DNA of 64,000 bases from Schizochytrium sp. TIO01. Lineage: Eukaryota; Sar; Bigyra; Thraustochytrida; Thraustochytriidae. The stretch is taken from the NCBI GenBank assembly GCA_004764695.1, contig SMSO01000031.1, positions 370,600 through 434,599 on the forward strand, given 5' to 3'. Positions 49,933-60,923 of the stretch are shown here, in pieces (within the stretch, counting starts at the first letter, position 1; each line of letters starts with the position of its first letter). The notes under the pieces are model-generated. The model saw only the letters and a program-made list of their open reading frames with translations, searched no databases and had not been told where the DNA came from. A program made the position numbers and the translations under genes.

Positions 49933-52900
49933 AAACCTTCGAAGTCTAAACCCTTCGAAGTCTATATAACCATCAGGATCTAAATCTTCAAGGGTTCCTA
50001 AGCCCTCGAGGTATAGAAGTTTCAAGGAATTGCACCTACTCACTGCACTACAGGTCTATCATGAGAGATGCCTTTGATTTGCTTCTTTCTTCAAGACATG
50101 CGCAACGCAAAAGATTGACGGAACTAGTTCATTAGGTACTGAGTGTGGTCCTGAAGGCGCCCACTCCACTCAGCCAAACCTGCCTCCATCGCGTGGAATG
50201 CTGGGACGGATACGACATACCGTTTGTCTGTTGCCAATGGAATTGCCGCGACAGCTCAACATATGAAGGAAGTACGTGGGTTTGCTCAACCAAATCGCAG
50301 GAGCACCAGCGTCTCTTGAGCCTTTGAAAGCCTCTTTGGTCATTGTCATTTGCCCAACCTTCAAGAAACATATTTAGAAGGTTAATTTTTATTAAATCTT
50401 ATTTTAGTTTTAAAATAAAATAGAAAAAGGAAAACAAGCTCAGGCACTCAGTAGCTATACTAAGCATGTTGTAGTCGATTATATAGGTACTACCAACTGC
50501 TATGTGACGCAGTACATCTGTCCCAGGAAGAGCAGCCCTCCCACCAACCACTGAGATTTTCTTCCTGCGCATGATAATCCTTCGTTAGGTGTTGAAAGGG
50601 CAGCTTTTAAAAGGCGCACGCCAGAGGAGCCGACTCGGAAAAAGAGCTACAACGTCCCCAGTGTGTGAAGAGAAAGCACACTGAGAACTTCCAGGCATTC
50701 TCCCGTGTAATTTAAATAAACTACCACAGTTACCTCTAGACACCACTGGGCATTTATGTGACGAGTTAAAAACTTGATGCCTCTTGGTGCAGTTGGGTAA
50801 ACTTATAAATCCCCCCGCAGTCCTCTCTCATACATCCCTCAGACGTTAGGAAGAGGCTGCTGCTCAGTGTGCTGGGGGCAGTAGCCGAAAGTGAAATTGG
50901 GGCTACAGAAATCTGTGTGGTATAGAACAATTTATAGCATAGTTTTTGACGGGGAAAAGAATTTGAAAACCCCTTTTTCTTCATCCAACATTATTCTAGT
51001 TAGACCTACACTATTATGTTTTCACCTTTCTAACATTTTACTACTATTTCTTCTTCTTCTTCTTCCTTTTTTAATTAAAGTAAAATTGTACCCTGTGTGC
51101 TGTATATAGTAAAACAACGCAAGGCAATACTAAATCCGAGATAGAGGTCAACGAGTTAGCTCAATGCTCTGAAAGTGAAGCAATTTGGATGGGTGCTATA
51201 GGTGAAGCCAAGTAAAAGGGGTGTTTTTAGTAGGAGTAGCAGGCTTCTGACTAGCCGAAGTGAGACTAGGATTGTTCATCAGCTTCTAATTTTATTTTAT
51301 TTTTTCGAAAATAAATAAAGATTTGACCATGCATACTGGCATTTTAACAGAGAAGCAAACAGAAACGAGATCGTGATCTCGTTGCTACAGCCCATTGATC
51401 CATATCAAACAAAGCTGCACCAGGAAAAAATTGAGATATAACATTGCTTCTGGCACCCGCACATAGTGCCAATTTATTGCCTTTAGAATATTATAATTTA
51501 TGGGACAGCGAACAGCGACAACAGACAAGCAATACGGCTTGCGGGCATAGTTCTTATTCTCTAGACTCGAGCTATTTGCAATCAAGTTCTACTATGTAGT
51601 GCCATGTGATGATGAGAGATAATGTGTGGCGAAGCATGCTCATTGAGGATCTATAAATGAAAACCCACACGGTCCATGACGTTAGTTTGTGCTTCTTGAG
51701 CTAATTAAATGAGACTTCATAGTTGATTGAATCTTGTGCCTAGCAAAAGTCGGTGTTATTGAGCATCTTCATGGCATTGCGGAAGAAATCAACATGCGAA
51801 ACAACAAAAGGAGAGAAGACAAGAGGGAAGATTTGTTAAATAGATTGCGTTCTTTTTCCTTATCATGTTGTATTTGAATCAATCTGAAAACTATCGATTT
51901 CCAGCCAAGCTTATATTCTCAACCATTTTTGGCTTGGAGACTAAGATCATTCGCAAAATTAAAGTAGGTAGGCAAGTATGAAGCCTTGAAGTCTTTCTCA
52001 GATCACCATATCTATATATTTCATTCAAATTCATTTTGCTCCTATTTTTCATACAGTTTTAGCACCATACATCTAACCTATATCTCCAAAGATATGTATG
52101 ATAAACTTTGAAGTAAATCTATGCTATAATTGCTGCTTAAGTGTGATGACTGAGTGATTTGCGAAATCGAGCAATATTTCATTCAAATCTTCGCAAAAAG
52201 AAGTGCCAGATGCTTCAATTGCATTCAATACTCTGTAAGATTAACCCTGCACCTTGTGCCTGCGCATAAACGTACAGTCCCTTTCTTTCAATAGATTTAG
52301 ATATATGGATTCGCGCATGAGGCTCTTATTACAAAGAATTCCATCTACAATGCCGAAAGCTTAACATAATGGACAGCCTGCACTTAATTCTTCAAGGATG
52401 GAGAGATATGCAACTGCGGCCCACCCACCTCTTTAAAGTAGTAATTATTGAGTAACCCTTGAGTTTGGGTTTTTCGTGACAATATGGTGACTAGACGTGA
52501 CGCATTGAAACCTCATCAGCAGCTCTTCTGAGGATGGTCGGTGGTAATGGGTACACAATTTCCCCACTGAGGATATGATCGCTTTTCGTCATTAAAACTG
52601 GAGTTTTGACTGGAGTTTTAGCCCCAAGATAGATAAATTATCGATAGAAACTCTATGATAAATTATTGATAGAAGCCACATGCACGAAGAGTGTGCCTCA
52701 GGGATTTCGGGAACGGTCCCAGAATTAAGAGGAACTCGAAGTATCAGGTAGAAAGGTATATAGGTATTATGCGGGGTAACTACTAAGTCTAAGGTACAAT
52801 CACCTTACCTGTACTACTAGTAGGTATTGTTGGCAAGTGGCGATAAATGAGAAATACTACCTTAGGTAAATAGGTAGGTGGGTAGTAGATACCTAGGTTG

Positions 52901-53101
52901 TCAATAGTCTGAAGTCTGAAGGACTGGAAACGAGGTCGAAGTACTCCAATAAGCTTTGGAAGGGCGTGGACAAGTGTCGAAGGAGGCATTGGTTGGCCTT
53001 TGTAGACGCTCATAACCCTGTCGAAAGTCTTCACGTGTGAGAGCAATAGACAAACAGAAAAGGAATTCGGCGGGCAATCCCACGAAACAAGCCAACACAA
53101 A

Positions 53102-54256
53102 ATGAGCGGGTCTGCAACCTCCACCACTAACACGAGCCTCATGACTCCTGCTGTGGTGCGCTCAAAGGTGCGGCAGCTGGCTACATTTTTGGACGCCGAT
53201 GAAGCAAAAAAGGCCAACAGTGCAGGTAATTTGCAGGGTACAAGCAACACCAATGTGGTCAGTCAGAAGGATTATGAGACATTTCGCCAAATGATTGGCA
53301 ACGCGTCAGAGCAAGTCGAGCAACAGAGCAACAAGGTTGCGCTGGGTTGGAAATCAATGCGAAACGATGAAGAGCGCCACGGGCTTTTGCAAGCACTTAT
53401 GCAGCAAGCAGAGCTTGTGTTTACGTGCACCTTTCTCATGACCACAAGCCAGGGTCTTTGCTGTGCTGCTGCACGCGATGAGATCACCTATGCTGCAAAA
53501 CAGATTAGCGCCTCTATTGATGTAATGATGGAACTTTTGGAGAGGTCTGATGCTATTGACAAACAAGCATTTATGCCAGAGATAGCTCAGAAATGCGGTG
53601 CTGTCTGGGAAGCCTGCAAAGGTGTTCGCCTTGTGGCAAAGTCGAACCGTGCTGCTACGAAACGCAAGCTGATGCGCTCTATCCGTACGATCAAAGACAC
53701 GCACGACGAGTTTGAGGATATGGTAAAGAATGCCCGAGAAAGGGGCTCTAGCGCTACAAACAATGATGACGATGACGACGATGTCAATACTGGAAACTCT
53801 GCAAACATTTCTGGTGGCGAACCCGAAATCGGTAGTGATGAGTGGTATGCCATGATGGACGAACTTGGCGAAGAGGAGTCCATGGACGAAACTGATTGTG
53901 AACGGGTTGAAAATGGTCTCGAGGTTGTGCGTACCACTGGTAGAGTTCTTCAGAATGCCGCCAAGACTGTTGGTTCTGTTGAACCCTGGAGAGGTGACAA
54001 TGAGAAGATTTCCTATGTGTCTTGGCTTGATCAGATTGCAATTGCTGCTTCTCAAATTGAGAAGGCTATCACACAGCTAGGCGTCAACATGTACCCCCCG
54101 CTTGATGAAGATGTCATCATAAATACTACACAAAACGTTCGCGCAGCCTCTAAAGGATTGATTGATGCTATTAACTCTGCATCCGTACCACTGGCAGAAC
54201 CCGACACGAAGGCCTTAGATGATCTGCAGGCAACTTTGTCATCAATGAAAATTTAG
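53102..54256 (+). CDS. CCNDBP1: GCIP/cyclin-D1-binding protein 1 (CCNDBP1) family
   Basis: 384 residues from ATG at 53102, single exon. The animal relative binds Grap2 and cyclin D and acts in cell-cycle control; the role in protists is not established. Helical N-terminal half with the family-like run LVFTCTFLMTTSQGLC and the marker CGAVWEACKGVRLV (about residues 165-178), then an acidic Asp run (~222-227), and a C-terminal helical half beginning ESMDETDCERVENGLEVVRTT (limit applies; about residues 259-280). Length and layout match the GCIP domain (Pfam Grap2 and cyclin-D-interacting). Similarity is moderate, so the assignment is by pattern rather than high identity. It converges on the repeat-protein gene at 54856. 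Confidence 0.78.
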   Translation: MSGSATSTTNTSLMTPAVVRSKVRQLATFLDADEAKKANSAGNLQGTSNTNVVSQKDYETFRQMIGNASEQVEQQSNKVALGWKSMRNDEERHGLLQALMQQAELVFTCTFLMTTSQGLCCAAARDEITYAAKQISASIDVMMELLERSDAIDKQAFMPEIAQKCGAVWEACKGVRLVAKSNRAATKRKLMRSIRTIKDTHDEFEDMVKNARERGSSATNNDDDDDDVNTGNSANISGGEPEIGSDEWYAMMDELGEEESMDETDCERVENGLEVVRTTGRVLQNAAKTVGSVEPWRGDNEKISYVSWLDQIAIAASQIEKAITQLGVNMYPPLDEDVIINTTQNVRAASKGLIDAINSASVPLAEPDTKALDDLQATLSSMKI

Positions 54257-54855
54257 TTTAGATGTTAAGCAAAAATTGCTTTTTTTTTTGGTTCTTTTTT
54301 TTTAGGATTGCACCCTGGAGCAAAGTTGATTGTCATGTATTTGCCCCCAAAGGTTTCTATTTATGGATTTAATTATACTCTATCTTTGGATCTATCTTTT
54401 GTTCTTTTGCGGGTCCTCAGTATTCTTTTTGAAAAAAATCTGACTACACATGACCATCTAACACGTGGTTGTGCTCTATTTGAACCCCATCTTGTGCCTT
54501 TCATTCGCCTTAAAAGCTCAAATTCGTTCCAAAATCTCTAGTAATGACCCACGGGATCTTACACTTTCAATCTGTTGTGAAGAAGAATTAAATGTCAACA
54601 GTGGTAAGAACAAACGCGACTTTTAGAAGCTGCGTTTCTCTTTGTAGTGCAGCCAACGCAACAAAGGGAATACTTCACTTATATTAAGCTTGGAAATGTT
54701 TTTGATAACTTTGTAAATTAGGAGATCAGGGTCGAAAAAATATTCTAGCAAGACGGATATTAACATATTTCTTGCTACAATTGTTTTATGTTTCAGAACC
54801 TTTAAATTAGAATATTTATTCTGGGTAAGTATTATGTCGTTTTTTCCTTTTTCTA
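54257..54855. other. Convergent 3' spacer
   Basis: About 600 bp between the GCIP and repeat-protein stops, AT-rich with T-tracts at 54280-54303. No gene recognised. Confidence 0.5.
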
Positions 54856-56304
54856 TTACTTGTGCCGTTTTCTTGTGTGGTTTCGATTTGGAAACAAACA
54901 ACTTGATGCACTTAGCGTGTCAGGAAGATTTGCAACTGCAATGCGATCTTGTTGGACACTACCGAAAGGCTTAGCTCTCAGAGCCGAAGATGAAGTATTA
55001 GTAGAACCGTTGCTTGAAGACCGAATCATCGCATGTGCTCCTGAGACTCGTGGTGTCGGGGATCTTACTCTAACTTGGGCTGCTTGAACCCCGACTTCTT
55101 GAACACCATAGCATCCAGCACTGTCTTCAAGACGCGAATCTTTGATAGCTACTTTGCGTTGTAGCGAAATGGTCATCGCAGCGTCACTCATGTCTACGGG
55201 TATCATCTTTGTGGATTGTTTTGCCATTAAGTGGAGTGGATGTTTCGCGGAACTCTGATCTTGCTTTTCCTCAGCATGCGAATACCTAGAACTAGATATT
55301 CTGGCAGACCCACTTGTGTAAGGCCTTGTTTGTGTTGAATCACTGAAAATTGAGTTCAAAATGCCTTGTTGGCTTTGCTCATCGGATAGAACCGGTGTAT
55401 GACTGAAACCCTTGTCTCCAGCATTTTGAATGACAGTATCATTTGGTGGGAACGGAGCGGGTGCTCGCCTTCGGGATGCTGGAGCTGTTGAACAGCGGAT
55501 CATCTCACCATCAAGGCCCCGATATGTAGGCTGCAATGGGTTGGTGGGCGGCCGCTTTGTAATGAGACCGCGACATAACGAGTCGGCTCCGGAGCCCTCT
55601 ACGGGTGCCTTTGTGCGCACAGGGCAATCCATCTGCGCTCGCAAAAGGGACCCAGCTTGCGCCCCTGGAATATCTGTTGTACGAAGCCCACGTCCCGGTG
55701 TAGGTCGAAGATCATTTGCTGAAGTATGTGGACGCGTTCTAGGACTGTCTTGAATTTTCAAATTGTTAACAAAGTACACAGGTCGCAGTGGGTCCGATAC
55801 ACGATTCGTGCGTTTACGTTTGCTTACAATATCTTGCACATCAAGAGAGTATCTCAGAATTTCTCGCTGTTTTTGGCTCTTTTCGAAAAGGAATGAGGTT
55901 TCTTGTGTCGCACCAGGAATATCAGAGATATCAAGCTGATCACATACATTTTGACGAGCCTTGTGTGTCTTTGGTCGAGCACCAGGCAAGTCACTCACGT
56001 CTAAGGTATCGCGCAAAAACTTTGGTTCTTCGAGAGGTGCGAGCTTTGCTTGCGGTAGCTTGTATTCTGGATTTAGGGGGTCCACTACACGTTGCGTGCG
56101 AAATACTTTTGTGCGGGGTTTTGCATCGGAGACTCCTGCAGTGCTTAAGCTCTCTGGCCTGTTAATCATTTTCGCATGCAGCTTCTTGGGTTGTGCTCCT
56201 TCAATATCTGATGTTGTGAAAAGGTCAGGCTTTTCCCAACGCGTCCATCTCAGAGCTGGTGCTGCGCCTTCGATGTCAGAGACATCGTTTGTCTCACGGG
56301 GCAT
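54856..56304 (-). CDS. Repeat protein with recurring SDI-x-GA-x-P and DPL-x-P-x-Y motifs
   Basis: 482 residues from ATG at 56304, single exon; no catalytic domain. Motif A, [V/I/T][S/T]D-I/L-x-GA-x-P, recurs at residues ~8-14, 31-39, 103-111, 125-132 and 209-216, with weaker forms at 58-63, 156-159 and 184-192. Motif B, DPLxPxY, recurs at 75-81 (DPLNPEYKLP), 171-177 and 255-261. A and B alternate, so the first ~265 residues are a degenerate array; the rest is Ser/Arg-rich and probably disordered. The protein is basic. I have a recollection of similar DI.GA.P and NPL.P.Y repeats in uncharacterised protist proteins, some perhaps cytoskeletal or flagellar, but cannot confirm it here. Confidence 0.82.
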   Translation of the reverse strand: MPRETNDVSDIEGAAPALRWTRWEKPDLFTTSDIEGAQPKKLHAKMINRPESLSTAGVSDAKPRTKVFRTQRVVDPLNPEYKLPQAKLAPLEEPKFLRDTLDVSDLPGARPKTHKARQNVCDQLDISDIPGATQETSFLFEKSQKQREILRYSLDVQDIVSKRKRTNRVSDPLRPVYFVNNLKIQDSPRTRPHTSANDLRPTPGRGLRTTDIPGAQAGSLLRAQMDCPVRTKAPVEGSGADSLCRGLITKRPPTNPLQPTYRGLDGEMIRCSTAPASRRRAPAPFPPNDTVIQNAGDKGFSHTPVLSDEQSQQGILNSIFSDSTQTRPYTSGSARISSSRYSHAEEKQDQSSAKHPLHLMAKQSTKMIPVDMSDAAMTISLQRKVAIKDSRLEDSAGCYGVQEVGVQAAQVRVRSPTPRVSGAHAMIRSSSNGSTNTSSSALRAKPFGSVQQDRIAVANLPDTLSASSCLFPNRNHTRKRHK

Positions 56305-59275
56305 CGTCTCACGAGAAAAAACCTGCCGCGTCTCACGAAAGTTAGGTAGCAGCAGAATGCACCTGAGCAGGCAGGCTCGGTGAATGGAAACGTGCGAGCT
56401 GCTTCTGATTCAATCGCAAGCGTGAGTATGTAAGACCACTCCGCGCGAGTCTCTGGGTTCTGTAATTCTCAAGATCCATATATTAAACGATGGTAAAAAG
56501 AAAAGAACAATCTTATTTCTTTATATATATATATATATAGACATTTATATTTATTTATTACTTCAAAAGTAAGATATGATATATTTAGAGAGAAAATTAT
56601 GATATTATCGCAGGTATGTTTCCGCTATTCTACTAGCCTGGTAGGACTTGGAATTGTTTTCCTGTTTCTGAAATAATTTATCATGATATTGCATACTTGT
56701 ATCGTTCAATGTAGCTCTCGTGCTAGACCTCCTATTACTTTCTCCACTTTCTTGTGAATATTAAAAATATTTACATACCTAGTACTAGAAGATAGTTAAA
56801 CAGGTATCTAGCACCCCTCCTAGAGCTCTTATAATAAAAGAACTATCTAAAACTGATAAGAGGGGGGAAAAAAAAGAAAAAAAGAGCACACCTCCAGCAG
56901 TCGTTAGGAATGTGGCTCAAACTCCTCTTTCCGCGCCGCTTTCAAAATTTCTTAGAAGGTGTACCAGATTTCTAGCACGTGCAACTCGCAGAAGAGATGA
57001 TGGGTACCTAGATGGTAGTGAACTTGAATACAGAAATTGAAACATGTTGCAGTAAGTTATTGGCATCAATGACTCATTCACAGTGACAGCTGTACAGTCG
57101 AAGCAAGTGAAAGTATGTGGTTGCATGTTTTAGACTGATTCACTAAGTAGCTCGTCCAGCACTCTTTTTGTTAGCCGGTTATTAGATAAGCATGCGTAGT
57201 TATGCACCTAGTAGAACTGAGGACAACCCAAACATGCATAAAGAGGGGATTCGACTAAATTGTAGAGCTACTTAAAGCTAGTCCTGTTGGTCTTAAAAGC
57301 GTATTTAGCGGGAAACTAGACGAGAAGAAAGGACTCTTGGTACTATTAGAGGTTCAAGTTCAGCTTGGTTTTAAATAGTCTTTTTACTATTCTATGTTTC
57401 AAGGAATACTTGGAATAGAACATATAAATAGAATCACCAAGGTTCTAAAGTTTTAGAAAATGCATTAAGAATTTGTAGTTACCGCTCTCTTCATTTCATA
57501 GAAGCTGCGTCTCAAAGGTATCAGCCAATATATATTCAGAACTTCTTGGGCTCAACCCTGATCAATTGGCAAAATATATCTCGTAGCGCTAAGGTTTCGA
57601 AACATTATAACTTTCATACACGTCCAGTGTTCTAAAAAGTTCCAAGAGGAAAGAATTAAGATTCCCAAACGAACACCTAGGTCTCATGGTGTATATTTTT
57701 TGAAGCTTTAGCAAATGCCAGGATGAAGTTTAAATTTCGATTTACAGGCTAAACTTTCAAACATTAAAATATAAGTTGATGCGGTAGAACATTCATTGTT
57801 TCCCCGTGTAATGGTAGAAGCTCTCCTGGGCAGAATTATGATAGCAAAGGGGCTAGTACATAAATCAGAAAGACATTTACCTACGACAAACTACGGCTAA
57901 AAATTCGCCGGAGGTTCAATGTGTCAGAATTGAAAATGCCAATTTCGACTGCAACATAGTGAACCTAGATTCAGAATGCTACTGACAATATACTTAGCAC
58001 TCCTCTTCCCCCAGTCAAGTGCACGCTGAGATATTTATTCGATAATTTCTTTCGAATATATATACATATCCTAGCTTTTGCGATCTGCAGCTGCGGCTGC
58101 TGAGATAAAATCATTTGCATCGTTGCTGAAGGGTGCTCAGAAAACGGGATGTAGGAGCACTTCCAACAGTCGCAACTAATTGAATGCGAGTCGAATGGAC
58201 TGCGTATGAACAGTCACTATCAAAGATGCTTGTAGAGTTTTGACGAAGCAAACTAGTTCACATTGAAGTATTGGAATCCCTTCCAAAGCTGCGTTACCAC
58301 GTCTGCATGTATCTCAAGTCGTATTATCACTTACCGCAAAATGAACATTTTCGCTACCCAAGGACCGAGGTAGCTCAACCTTGCTTCTGCTCATCCAAAA
58401 GGTCCAGATGGCCTGACTTCGATGCATAAGCTTGGAAGTCGACTCACCCCTTCCGCGCTACGGCGCGCTGCATAATAAATTATAGCGCAGCCCTAAGTCT
58501 TATTAGGGCTATCTCATATAGCAGGTGCCTTACTTTTTTCTAGAGTCTACTTCCAGGACAGAGCCCACACGTATCATGGGGTTTCGAGACACAATTATTA
58601 TGAGCGGAGTTATCAAAATAGGGTTGCTTTGTAATGTAATATCCTTGGAGTCTGCCTTCAAATCGCCACTTCACGATGAAGATGTCGAGTCTGAAGTACA
58701 TGGCATGTTACAAGATAACAACAGCTAAGTTCTACAACACCCCCCCCCTCCCCCAAACATATAAATGTCAATATTCTGCCTTGCTGTAGTGGAGGTATGA
58801 TGAGCACTTCTGAGCGACCGTTGGTCTCGGCTTTTTTTTCTTTAATTCATAAGGCACCATAGAGGAAAAAGGTTCTTTTACCTGACACTTAACTTCGTCC
58901 GGTAAGGCACACTAAAGCTAGGGAAGAAGAACTAGGTCGCCATAGAAAGGCTCTGCCTTTCGCCAGTAGCCTCGCAGCCCTGCACTGGTCTCCACTTTGC
59001 ATGAGCTCAATCATCGATTGGTTGAATGGATGCTTTCGGCAGAGCTCCCAATGAAAGACCGGCCGCGAGACAGCTTCAGGTTGAAAGACCTGATTGGAAC
59101 TTCGCCAGGGTTGCTACTTCTTTCACCTCTGCTACCACCTAGTTACCCAATGCTACACCAGGACCAGAAGACACATTTTGAAAGACCCGGATCAGTGCAC
59201 GCTCCATCGTTCGTTGTCTGTTTGCTATGGCGATGATTATGATGATTGTGTGAAAGAACTGGAAAACACACACTC

Positions 59276-59292
59276 TCACACACACACACACA

Positions 59293-59321
<29 letters not shown>
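59276..59321. repeat. (CA)n-(CT)n compound microsatellite
   Basis: About eight CA units followed by about fifteen CT units with little interruption. Confidence 0.9.
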
Positions 59322-59326
<5 letters not shown>

Positions 59327-60400
59327 GCGTATAACAATCTGCTGCCGCACGCATGCTTTAGAAAGGTCACGAAGAAGGGGCGAGCGCAAGCACTTCAAGC
59401 CACGAGAAGAGAACCAGGAGCGCCATGGTTGAACTTTGAACTCGAGTCGCAAATAGAAGAGTTTCGCCTCGCAAGGATGGATGTTGCCCACCGCCTTTCC
59501 ACGCATTGCAGCAGCAGCAGCAGCGTGTCCCATCTGCCCTCCCAAGGCGTCTGCTTTCTTGCTCTTGGATGAGATGAGGCCAAGTTCAACGATGGAGAAT
59601 TCAAAGCGGAGAAGACTCACTCGGATTCGCTCGCCATCGACTGAGCTAGCAGACGAAGGCACGCATGCATGCATGCATGCACATGTGCGTGCGTGCGATC
59701 CGCTGTGCTGCCCAAGCAGACCAGGGAGGACCCTCCTGGTGCTCAAACTTGCTTGGTGACGCAGCGAGGAATGCCTTTCCTGTTGTTTCGCAAACTATCA
59801 TATATATGTCTTTCTTATCCCATCTTTCCTTTCCTTCACGTATGCGATTCTTGGAGGCCCGGGAAGGCTCTAGCCGGTGCCTAGCGAGCCTTAGGAGCCA
59901 GCGTTGGGAGGCGCTTGTAGCGGAATCGCTAGCAGGTCTTAGCCGTCTGTTGTTTTGTTTGTTTGTTTTTTCCAAACAGAAACAGAAAAGAGAGAAAAGA
60001 AAGAGAGAAGAAAGAAAGAAAGAAAGAAAGAAAGGATAAATAAACTAAAGCCAGTAAGTAAGTAAGTAAGTAAGTGAGTAAGTAACTTACTTAAGTAAGT
60101 AAGTAAGTAGTCAATCAACACCTCGTCTCCCCAAACGTCTGCCGAGGCAAGCAAGGCGCCCGCCACTCTGCCTCGCAGGGTTCATAAAGGAAGAAGTCCT
60201 TGCAGGCCTGTGGAGGCTGTCTTCTCCTCAGGACGCCTTGCGGGCTTGGGCGGCACCGCCTCCGGCCTCTCTCTCCCTGGGCGGCGAGCGACGAGAGCGC
60301 TCTTCGCAGAGACCAGAACGGAAGCGAGGCCATCTCCGATTCACCGATTCACTCTGAAAAGGCCCAAAAGAACGCTTTCGCTGTAAGTAACTTTGAAAGT

Positions 60401-60446
60401 TGTTTGTTTGTTTGTTTGTTTGTTTGTTTGTTTGTTTGTTTGTTTG
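60401..60446. repeat. (GTTT)n microsatellite
   Basis: About eleven perfect GTTT units. A compositional by-product is a run of CLFV codons on the plus strand. Confidence 0.9.
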
Positions 60447-60923
60447 AAAGACTCGAAAACCAAAGCAGAAAGAGAGAGAAAGGGAAACGAAAGGGACCGA
60501 GTTCAAATTGAGAGAGCGCCCGTTCTGTGGCTCATCTCTGTTGAGACGGCATCCGTAAAGCATACTGCCCGTGTAGGACCAATTCCTCTCCTCACGCACG
60601 CACAAAGAGCGCGATTGCCTTGTGGGCTTTAGCGAGAGCAACGCGGGTTGTCCTGCGCACGAAAAGACTTCCTTCCTTCCTCTTTGTGGGCTCTCTTGCT
60701 TTTCCTCTTCGCTCGTTTTGGACCAATCCACCAACGGCGGTTCCTGATTCGTGCTGTCAGACAGTCAGGCAGCAGCAGGGCAGCAGGGCAGGCAAGGCGG
60801 GTATCAGCAGCCTCCTCGCTTGCCTGCCGTTGTGCAAAAGTCGTTTGTGTTGAGCAGGCCAAACACACGAGTAAGCAGCACAACAATATACCTAGCACAG
60901 TTTCAAGATCCAGGCGCCAGCCC

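Larger units (their letters stand above)
47278..53101. other. 5.8-kb gene-poor block
   Basis: Contains a GC-rich segment with GAGCTGAGCAGAG-like short repeats (48120-48520), a TTTC run, a perfect 12-bp hairpin, a 19-bp minisatellite, AT-rich DNA (49030-49440) and several GTAGGTACCTAC-like palindromes. A frame near 50170-50320 (ending RRSTSVS) looks mildly protein-like but lacks an ATG. No gene supported. Confidence 0.55.
56305..60923. other. 4.6-kb gene-poor spacer
   Basis: Divergent region between the repeat protein (-) and the LamG/TIG gene (+). AT-rich to about 58500, then richer in microsatellites: CA/CT (59276-59321), CAG (59510-59525), GCAT/GTGC (59660-59697), AAAG (60010-60035), GTAA (60055-60110) and GTTT (60401-60446). 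Frames of 60-170 codons over these repeats occur on both strands and have no domain content. Confidence 0.55.

Noticed and set aside
50170-50335. Protein-like frame ending RRSTSVS
   Set aside because: No ATG, short, and overlapped by equally open frames on the other strand.
51140-51215. tRNA-like stretch with TTAGCTCAATGCTCTG
   Set aside because: No matching B box (GGTTCGANTCC) and no acceptor stem could be paired.
53354-54055. 233-codon frame opposite GCIP
   Set aside because: Shadow of the GCIP frame; no domain.
59246-60734. Many frames of 60-170 codons, some with poly-Ser/Leu or Cys-Leu-Phe-Val runs
   Set aside because: Products of CT, GTTT, AAAG and GCAT microsatellites; present on both strands.
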